A stretch of 64,000 nt of DNA from Enterocloster asparagiformis (GTDB taxonomy: Bacteria; Bacillota; Clostridia; Lachnospirales; Lachnospiraceae): the NCBI GenBank assembly GCA_018380885.1, contig JAGZSY010000016.1:59284-123283 (forward strand). Direction: 5' to 3'. The translations under genes were made by a program, and so were the position numbers. Below the pieces are notes generated by a model. It worked only from the letters and a program-made list of their open reading frames with translations. It was not told where the DNA came from and did no database searches. Position 1 is the first letter of the stretch, and each line of letters begins with the position of its first letter. Below, in pieces: positions 59,231 to 64,000 of the stretch.

Positions 59231-60106
59231 TTACAGCAACCCGGAGGCCAAATGCGCAGCTCCCAGAAGTCCGGCCTGATTTCCAAGGCTGGCGCGCACT
59301 ACGTTTACGTCCCTGAATCCCGGGGAAAGTCTGGGAAACAGGCGCTTCCGCACCTGATCCGGCACATAGGGCTGGGCCATGATTCCACCGCCCAGCACAA
59401 TCAGCGACGGATTAAAAATATAGATCAGAGTCACTAAGCCGGTCACGATCTCCTCCACCCATTCGTCCACCACACAGCGCACCTCCGGCCGGTCAAAGGC
59501 GTCAAAAACTGCCCGTCCGCTGGTCAACGACGGATCCACCTCCATGGCTCGCTTTACCAAACCGGTGGTGGATGCGCATTTCTCATAGCAGCCGCTGTAC
59601 TCCACCTCAGGCACCACTGCCTCCGGGTGGGTCACGATCCCTCCAAAGCTGCCCGCAGACCAACTGCTGCCGGTATAAATCCGTCCGCCGATCACAATGG
59701 CTCCGCCCACGCCCGTGCCGTAGGTCAGGCACAGAAAATCCGGGATTCCCTTGCCCGCTCCGAACTGGGCCTCGCCCAAGGCGGCTGAGTTCACATCATT
59801 CTCCACGGCAACCGGCACATGGTACGCTTCTTCCAGAATACGGCGCACCTCAACCCCCGTGTATCCGGGAATGTTGTCGTTGGCATAATGGATACTGCCC
59901 CGGACAGCGTCCACCTGTCCGGCCGTGCTGACTCCAATGGCGTCAAAGGGTGCATAGCCCCGCAGAATTTCCACTGCCCGTTCCATCAGACGGACTCCGC
60001 CCTCCTTGGCGCAAGTATCCTGCTCCCGCTCTCCGGACAGGCGCTCCCCGTCCCAGAGTCCGGATTTGATTGAGGTTCCCCCAATATCCAGCGCTGCGAT
60101 TCTCAT
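59231..60106 (-). CDS. nanK: ROK-family kinase, probable N-acetylmannosamine kinase
   Basis: 291 aa. N-terminal phosphate loop MRIAALDIGGTSIKSGLW, ROK signature region (AVENDVNSAALGEAQFG; FLCLTYGTGVGGAIVIGG) and LIVLGGGIMAQ. The usual ROK zinc CxCGxxGC motif is reduced to VEYSGCYEKCAS. It should phosphorylate ManNAc at O6. Its start overlaps the nanE stop (ATGA), which supports NanK over other ROK functions. Confidence 0.88.
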   Translation of the reverse strand: MRIAALDIGGTSIKSGLWDGERLSGEREQDTCAKEGGVRLMERAVEILRGYAPFDAIGVSTAGQVDAVRGSIHYANDNIPGYTGVEVRRILEEAYHVPVAVENDVNSAALGEAQFGAGKGIPDFLCLTYGTGVGGAIVIGGRIYTGSSWSAGSFGGIVTHPEAVVPEVEYSGCYEKCASTTGLVKRAMEVDPSLTSGRAVFDAFDRPEVRCVVDEWVEEIVTGLVTLIYIFNPSLIVLGGGIMAQPYVPDQVRKRLFPRLSPGFRDVNVVRASLGNQAGLLGAAHLASGLL

Positions 60107-60822
60107 GCCTTTCCTCCCCTGGCCGCCTCGATAGCCGACATAAACCTGGTTGCAATTTCAAGGGGCCTGGTGATTGCCCCTCCCACTACAATAGACCAGA
60201 CACCGGTCTCAAGGGCCTTTACCGCCTGTTCCGGTGTGTGTATTTTCCCTTCTCCGATCACCGGAACGTCCACATCAGCAGCCAGACGGCTCATCAGCTG
60301 GTAGTCCGGTTCATCCAGTTTGGGGGTGTAATCCGTATAGCCGCTCATAGTGGTGCCCACGATATCCACGCCGCATTTCCATGCATTGACTCCTTCCTCG
60401 TAGTTGGAGATATCCGCCATAAGCAGGATATCTCCATGACGGTCGCGGATATCCTGGATAAACTGGTTGATGGTCTTTCCGTCTCCCCGTCTGCGCATGG
60501 TACAATCCAGCGCCACAACGTCGGAACCGGCGGCCAGCAGATCATCCACTTCCTTCATGGTGGGGGTGATATATCCCTCGTAACCGGGGTATTGAATCTT
60601 GACCAGGCCGATCACCGGCAGACCGGTTTCCTCCTTAATTGCCGCCACGTCCCGGAGGCTGCTGGTGCGGATCGCAGGCGTACCCGCCATCTTGGCCGCC
60701 CTGGCCATCAGATACATAATTGATCTGTCCTCCTCATACAGCGGCTCTCCCTTCACTGCCTGGCAGGAAATAATCATCTGTCCCCGGATGCTGTCAAAAA
60801 ATGCGTTCTTGTCCATCATCAT
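60103..60822 (-). CDS. nanE: N-acetylmannosamine-6-phosphate 2-epimerase
   Basis: 239-aa TIM barrel. Family signatures: GQMIISCQAVKGEPLYEEDR at the N-terminus, VALDCTMRRRGDG, LMADISNYEEGVNAWKCGVD, GTTMSGYT and IGEGKIHTPEQAVKALETG, with catalytic Lys and Glu retained. Converts ManNAc-6-P to GlcNAc-6-P. ATG preceded by AAAGGAG; first gene of the nanE-nanK unit, whose promoter carries the shared palindrome. Confidence 0.95.
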   Translation of the reverse strand: MMMDKNAFFDSIRGQMIISCQAVKGEPLYEEDRSIMYLMARAAKMAGTPAIRTSSLRDVAAIKEETGLPVIGLVKIQYPGYEGYITPTMKEVDDLLAAGSDVVALDCTMRRRGDGKTINQFIQDIRDRHGDILLMADISNYEEGVNAWKCGVDIVGTTMSGYTDYTPKLDEPDYQLMSRLAADVDVPVIGEGKIHTPEQAVKALETGVWSIVVGGAITRPLEIATRFMSAIEAARGGKA

Positions 60823-60866
60823 ACCTCTCCTTTATATAAATCTGGCTGCGGTTTCATGTTAATTTC

Positions 60867-60894
60867 ATTATAGCATTTTAAAAATTATTTTCAA
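60867..60894 (-). promoter_or_regulatory. nanE promoter with RpiR-type operator
   Basis: Minus-strand TTGAAA (60889-60894), 16-bp spacer, TGC-TATAAT (-10 at 60867-60872). AAAAATTATTTTC (60880-60892) matches the operator palindrome at 12 of 13 positions and overlaps the -35, as at the transporter promoter. Confidence 0.75.
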
Positions 60895-61042
60895 TATTTT
60901 TTAAAATAAAAATTATTAACATTTCCATGCCAGGATACAGGACAATACGCCGTAAGAGCAGGAGGCCGGCTGCCAACCGCTGCGCTGTAAGGCTGTAGGC
61001 CCGGAATCCGTGATTCGAGGCCTATTTCCTTTATATATAGAA

Positions 61043-61066
61043 AAAGCCCGCGTAAGTGCGAGCTTT
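61043..61066 (-). terminator. Terminator after the PaaI-type gene
   Basis: Stem AAAGCCCGC / GCGAGCTTT (61043-61051 with 61058-61066, one mismatch) followed by TTC on the minus strand. Confidence 0.65.
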
Positions 61067-61106
61067 CATGTTTGACCATATTTGGCGTCCCCTCTCCGGG
61101 GCCGCA

Positions 61107-61499
61107 TTACCGTTTGACAAAACCGTCGACTGTGACCTGGGCCACCTGGGTACCCAGCTCGTCATTTACCTCCACCAAATAGTAACAGGTATTGAATCCC
61201 TCTTTCACTTTGTGGGCCTCAGCGATCAGCCGCTTACCCTTTGCAACTCCCAAATATGTAACCTGACTGGTCCGGGACACATGAATAGTCCCTTGCCAAT
61301 TAGAGGCTACCGCAAACGCAAAATCGGCCAGCGTAAAAATCGCGCCTCCCATCACCGTACCCGTGGCGTTCATGTGCAGCTGCTTTAAATCCAGCGAACA
61401 CTTTGCATATCCGTCTGATATCTCATCGATTACCGCCCCATTTTCCGTCGCAAACCGGTCGTGGCGGAAACGCTCCCTTACCTGCTCAATCAATTCCAT
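61107..61499 (-). CDS. PaaI-family hotdog thioesterase
   Basis: 130 aa. Hotdog-fold features: GYAKCSLDLKQLHMNATGTV then MGGAIFTLADFAFAVASNW (the catalytic HxNxxGxxxGG region is LHMNATGTVMGG), and SQVTYLGVAKGKRLIAEAHK. Hydrolyses acyl-CoA or aryl-CoA thioesters. It stands alone with its own promoter (TTGACA at 61560-61565, 16 bp, TATATA at 61538-61543) and terminator. Confidence 0.88.
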   Translation of the reverse strand: MELIEQVRERFRHDRFATENGAVIDEISDGYAKCSLDLKQLHMNATGTVMGGAIFTLADFAFAVASNWQGTIHVSRTSQVTYLGVAKGKRLIAEAHKVKEGFNTCYYLVEVNDELGTQVAQVTVDGFVKR

Positions 61500-61537
61500 T
61501 TTTAGTCTCCTTTTGTATCCCCGTTTCTAGTTATCAC

Positions 61538-61565
61538 TATATAGCAGAATCGCGAGGATTGTCAA
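61538..61565 (-). promoter_or_regulatory. Promoter of the PaaI-type gene
   Basis: Minus-strand TTGACA (61560-61565), 16-bp spacer, TATATA (61538-61543), 39 bp upstream of the start codon. Confidence 0.65.
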
Positions 61566-62025
61566 ATAAAGATAGTATAAAGACGATGGTTTTTTGGCCC
61601 AGATCATCCGGATCAGTGGAATAATGGGGCCTGAAACAGGACGAACGCCCGAATCCGTACGTTTATGTCCGCTCCTATGCAAATCAGTGTGTGACTCTTT
61701 AGCGGATTGCTTTTTGTTTTGTCAGAGGCATTTTACGGGGAAGCCAACATTTGCAGGCTGCGCCGGACGGATCAGTACATGCAGAAACAAAGAGAGGAGC
61801 GTGTGAAACTCGCGGGCTGACGTACAGATCATTCGACTGTAATCTGATTTTGATCGGCATGTGGAGAATATCGGAATGTTTTAGAATTACGGGAGAGGAT
61901 TTTCCTGTTAATGAAATAAAGGGGCACGTTAACGCGTAGGCACTTTAGCAGCCCTCCGCTATTGCGCAGTATGTATTAGGCTGCGGAGTATCTTTGATCC
62001 ATCAGAATACATTTTCCTACGAATC
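61566..62025. other. Stretch without recognisable genes
   Basis: About 460 bp. Short open frames exist but none has a ribosome-binding site and family resemblance. No repeat or RNA structure stood out. Confidence 0.5.
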
Positions 62026-62052
62026 AAAAAAAGAGGGGCGCAGGGCCCCTCT
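62026..62052 (-). terminator. Terminator of the Cys/Gly-repeat gene
   Basis: AGAGGGGC / GCCCCTCT (62032-62039 with 62045-62052) followed by a run of T on the minus strand. Confidence 0.85.
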
Positions 62053-62072
62053 CCTTTGCCGTCCTAAAAGGA

Positions 62073-62432
62073 TCAGCCGTTACAGCCGCAGCCGCTTCCG
62101 GAAGCGGGGTCTGCGATGGCAGCACCTCTGCCGCAGGTCGCGTCATTGTAGCCGGCCCAATAGCCGTTGCGGAACCCCTCGCGGTAACCGGCCTGGTAGG
62201 CCCGTCTGACCTCCCAGTTGTTGCCGCAGCCACAACTGTTACTGCCACAGCCACAGCTGTTGCTTCCGCAGCCACAGCCACTGTTGCTCCCGCAACCGCA
62301 GCCACTGTTGCTCCCGCAGCCGCAGCCACTGTTACTTCCGCAGCCGCTGTTGCATCCGCAGCCACAGCCGCAGCCAATTCTGCATCCACACCCACAACGA
62401 TTTCCACATCTACCAAAACTGAAACAACACAT
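62073..62432 (-). CDS. Small Cys/Gly-repeat protein, possible spore component
   Basis: 119 aa starting MCCFSFGRCGNRCGCGCR. The middle is built from repeats of the eight-residue unit GCGCGSNS (24-bp DNA repeat), with more than 25 cysteines in total. The C-terminus switches to an aromatic Gly-Tyr pattern (YQAGYREGFRNGYWAGYND). The start at 62432 has AAAGGAG eleven bases upstream. A CATA-N3-TA box (minus strand, 62468-62476), typical of sporulation sigma E/K -10 elements, lies 36 bp before the start. It is divergent from cotJ, so a spore-coat or crust role is plausible; metal binding is another option. I do not recognise the family. Confidence 0.72.
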   Translation of the reverse strand: MCCFSFGRCGNRCGCGCRIGCGCGCGCNSGCGSNSGCGCGSNSGCGCGSNSGCGCGSNSCGCGSNSCGCGNNWEVRRAYQAGYREGFRNGYWAGYNDATCGRGAAIADPASGSGCGCNG

Positions 62433-62467
62433 ATATTTGATCTCCTTTATTTTACTTGGTTGTACTA

Positions 62468-62476
62468 TATCATATG
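62468..62476 (-). promoter_or_regulatory. Sporulation-type -10 box for the Cys/Gly gene
   Basis: CATATGATA on the minus strand fits CATA-N3-TA. No clear matching -35. Confidence 0.4.
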
Positions 62477-62573
62477 GGACGGTGAGACAAAGTGTGCATC
62501 GCTTGTCTGGGATGGAAATTTGCCAATTCAGGAAATAGGACAGTCTTATTTCCGCACTCCGCTCCCCGCCGCT

Positions 62574-62582
62574 CATAAACTA
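62574..62582 (+). promoter_or_regulatory. Sporulation-type -10 box for the cotJ operon
   Basis: CATAAACTA on the plus strand fits CATA-N3-TA and lies 37 bp before cotJA. In Bacillus subtilis cotJ is under sigma E. Confidence 0.4.
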
Positions 62583-62618
62583 TAGTAGAAAAAGCCAAAC
62601 GAAAGGAGTATTCAACCT

Positions 62619-63077
62619 ATGGATTCTTATACTAACGTAAGCGGACAGTGCTGTGGGTTCTGTGGACGCACGGCCTGTGCTCCGTCCGGCAGAAACTGCG
62701 GCTGCATGCACCAGGACCCGGTACCGCTTCCTTCCTATTCTTGTGACCAGAACTGGAACAACACTCCAATGCCCATGCCCACACCGGCATTCCGCTCCGA
62801 CAACATGAGCGATGTTATGCCGGATTACAATTTTATGCCTGCTCCCGCTCAGGCACCGGCACCCGCCCCCACTCAGGCGCCTGCACCCGCGGCGGCGCCC
62901 GCTCCATTATGCCCCAACACATCTGTTGGTCCTTTGGAGCAGCAGTACCCCACTGCCATGGCCTATGTACCGTGGCAGCAGTGGCAGACCACCTATCCGC
63001 TGGAACAGGGCCTCATGCAGGGCACCATTTTTCCTGAGTTGGATTTACAATTTAATTACGGGAGGTGCAGCAAATGA
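62619..63077 (+). CDS. cotJA: Spore coat associated protein CotJA
   Basis: 152 aa, longer than the roughly 80-residue B. subtilis protein. The C-terminal domain PTAMAYVPWQQWQTTYPLEQ and GLMQGTIFPELD is diagnostic of CotJA. The N-terminus is Cys-rich (GQCCGFCGRTAC) and the middle is a Pro/Ala-rich linker (PAPAQAPAPAPTQAPAPAAA). AAAGGAG precedes the ATG. Its stop overlaps the cotJB start (ATGA). Confidence 0.9.
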   Translation: MDSYTNVSGQCCGFCGRTACAPSGRNCGCMHQDPVPLPSYSCDQNWNNTPMPMPTPAFRSDNMSDVMPDYNFMPAPAQAPAPAPTQAPAPAAAPAPLCPNTSVGPLEQQYPTAMAYVPWQQWQTTYPLEQGLMQGTIFPELDLQFNYGRCSK

Positions 63078-63400
63078 TCAACTCTGCTTCTGATTACAGA
63101 ACAACACGCGGCGGCGCTGAGGACTACACTGTTTCCGGCCAGGCAATGGACACACGCGACTCGCTGATGCAGCAGGTTTACCAAACCGGGTTCGCAGCAG
63201 TGGATGCACAGCTGTTTCTGGATACCCACCCCTGCGACCAGGCCGCTATGGCATATTACCAGCAGGTAAGTTCTATGTACCGTGACGCGGTCAATGCCTA
63301 CACCGCCCAATTCGGCCCCTTGGATTCGCCGGACAGCAACGATACCACATACTGGTCCTGGATCAGTGATCCGTGGCCCTGGGAAGGAGGATGCGTCTAA
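63074..63400 (+). CDS. cotJB: Spore coat protein CotJB
   Basis: 108 aa. Family pattern LMQQVYQTGFAAVDAQLFLD then THPCDQAAMAYYQQVSSMYR, and a C-terminal TYWSWISDPWPWEGGC. Start at 63074 with GGGAGG upstream. In complete operons it is followed by cotJC; here the next frame (start at 63400, overlapping the stop) is cut short. Confidence 0.92.
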   Translation: MINSASDYRTTRGGAEDYTVSGQAMDTRDSLMQQVYQTGFAAVDAQLFLDTHPCDQAAMAYYQQVSSMYRDAVNAYTAQFGPLDSPDSNDTTYWSWISDPWPWEGGCV

Positions 63401-63513
63401 TGTGGAAATATGAGAAACGTTTGGAATTTCCGGTAAATATTAAGGAACCTAATGCGAAGATGGCGATGTTTATTATGAGTCAGTATGGGGGACCAAAAGG
63501 GGGGAACTTATAG
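63400..63513 (+). pseudogene. cotJC: 5' remnant of cotJC (Mn-catalase-like coat protein)
   Basis: A 37-codon frame whose product, MWKYEKRLEFPVNIKEPN then AKMAMFIMSQYGGPKGGNL, matches the CotJC N-terminus (MWxYEKxLEYPVxIKxPNxxLAxxIxxQYGGPDGE). CotJC is normally about 190 aa with a manganese-catalase fold. After a run of six G (63499-63504) the frame ends at TAG. Dropping two G would read GELIGLG and then stop, so both frameshift and loss of the rest are needed to explain it. A terminator follows at once, so the catalytic part is absent here. Confidence 0.8.
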
Positions 63514-63525
63514 GGTTAGGAAAAT

Positions 63526-63556
63526 AACGGGCTGAAATCATTGGGGCCCGTTTTTT
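63526..63556 (+). terminator. Terminator of the cotJ operon
   Basis: AACGGGC / GCCCGTT (63526-63532 with 63546-63552) with T to 63556. Confidence 0.85.
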
Positions 63557-63561
63557 ATATT

Positions 63562-64000
63562 CTAAATCTGCTCGGCCAGATCAACCCGCCAGATTTCCTG
63601 CGCCCCATTGGCCCGGGTATGCCAGCAAGCGCCCTCCAGAGGTCCGCCGTTCGTGTTATCCAGGAAATACCAATCGCCGGTGCCGTCGTCAGGATCGCAT
63701 ACGCGGCCGTCCCACCGGTGCCAGCCGGTCATCATGTAGCCGTCGCGGTTGAACAGGTACCAGTGATGGTTGATAATGCACCACTGATTCGCGGGGTAGG
63801 TACCATCGGGGCGCTGATACCAGTATCCAATACCGGTACGGACCCAGCCTGCGGCCGGCGCCCAAGTCCGCATAAACACTTCCGGGGTGCCGTAGGTCTG
63901 AATCAGCTTGGTGGGCGTGCTTCCCCAATCCGGCAGATACAGATGGGGCTTGTCCACGATACTGGACCAGTCGCCGCCCCAAGCCAGGCCCAGGGACTTG
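63562..64000 (-). CDS. M15-type peptidase with C-terminal extension, partial
   Basis: At least 145 codons; the N-terminus is outside the window. The visible start of the fragment, SLGLAWGGDWSSIVDKPHLYLP, reads here as SLGLAWGGDWSSI followed by DKPHLYLP and matches the end of the VanY/CwlK-like M15 metallopeptidase domain (WGGDW..DxPHF). The rest contains Trp/Tyr/Gly-rich pieces like cell-wall-binding repeats (GWVRTGIGYWYQRPDGTYPA; WYLFNRDGYMMTGWHRWDG; GDWYFLDNTNGG). It probably cleaves peptidoglycan peptides, either in sporulation or germination or as part of a lytic system. Convergent with cotJ. Confidence 0.75.
   Translation of the reverse strand, partial: KSLGLAWGGDWSSIVDKPHLYLPDWGSTPTKLIQTYGTPEVFMRTWAPAAGWVRTGIGYWYQRPDGTYPANQWCIINHHWYLFNRDGYMMTGWHRWDGRVCDPDDGTGDWYFLDNTNGGPLEGACWHTRANGAQEIWRVDLAEQI

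Noticed and set aside
62024..62416. Alternative Val/Ala-rich frame over the Cys/Gly gene
   Set aside because: Shadow of the GCGCGSNS repeat in another frame; it lacks the ribosome-binding site seen for the 62432 start and runs into the terminator.

Overview
The window reads as chromosomal DNA of a strictly anaerobic, spore-forming, moderately GC-rich member of the Clostridia, most likely a gut Lachnospiraceae (Enterocloster/Lachnoclostridium-like; this placement is an inference). The reasons are the cotJ spore-coat genes, [FeFe]-hydrogenases, oxygen-sensitive UbiD/prenyl-FMN and molybdenum hydroxylase genes, AGGAGG ribosome-binding sites, and many sugar and sialic-acid ABC systems. No rRNA, tRNA, CRISPR array, transposase or clear prophage gene was seen.

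Layout. (1) 1-8.5 kb: a minus-strand molybdenum-hydroxylase (xanthine dehydrogenase family) operon encoding two sets of 2Fe-2S, FAD and Moco subunits plus a MocA-like nucleotidyltransferase. One FAD subunit carries a complete GltD-like NAD(P)H oxidoreductase inserted inside its FAD domain. (2) 8.7-10.3 kb: a divergent PucR-family regulator. (3) 10.4-14.7 kb: UbiD decarboxylase, MFS carrier, UbiX, LpdD-like protein and IPP isomerase, i.e. a decarboxylase with its prenyl-FMN supply line. The promoters of (1) and (3) share the same two palindromic elements with the same geometry, so they look like one regulon. (4) 14.8-21.4 kb: a four-carbon acid-sugar (tetronate) cluster, pdxA2 - DUF1537 kinase - KdgT permease - RpiB-like - transaldolase-like - TIM-like, with a DeoR regulator and repeated AATCGAAA sites. 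(5) 21.5-26.6 kb: two [FeFe]-hydrogenases (one with a PAS domain), a SpoIIE-type phosphatase and a thioredoxin-like 2Fe-2S protein, with a Rex-like box at both promoters.

(6) 26.7-29.7 kb: an NMT1/SsuA-type ABC importer preceded by a foldable leader. (7) 29.7-31 kb: a MATE pump. (8) 31.2-37.6 kb: a ribose-type ABC sugar cluster with SDR, RpiB-family protein and LacI regulator. (9) 37.9-41 kb: a LarA-family protein and an orphan lipoprotein. (10) 41.2-47.9 kb: a MalEFG-type importer and a glycerophosphodiesterase, controlled by an unusual LacI/solute-binding-protein fusion. (11) 48.1-60.8 kb: a sialic-acid (nan) regulon with beta-propeller glycosidase-like protein, NanA, YhcH/NanQ, an Opp-type ABC transporter, RpiR regulator, NanK and NanE. 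Three copies of a GAAAATWATTTTC palindrome sit at its promoters, and a 39-bp minisatellite separates nanK from the regulator gene. (12) 61-64 kb: a PaaI-type thioesterase, a Cys/Gly-repeat small protein, cotJA-cotJB with a 37-codon remnant of cotJC, and a partial M15 peptidase.

The most novel-looking unit is regions 1-3: a predicted pathway coupling a Moco hydroxylase/reductase that has its own built-in NAD(P)H module with a prenyl-FMN decarboxylase. The substrate cannot be read from sequence.
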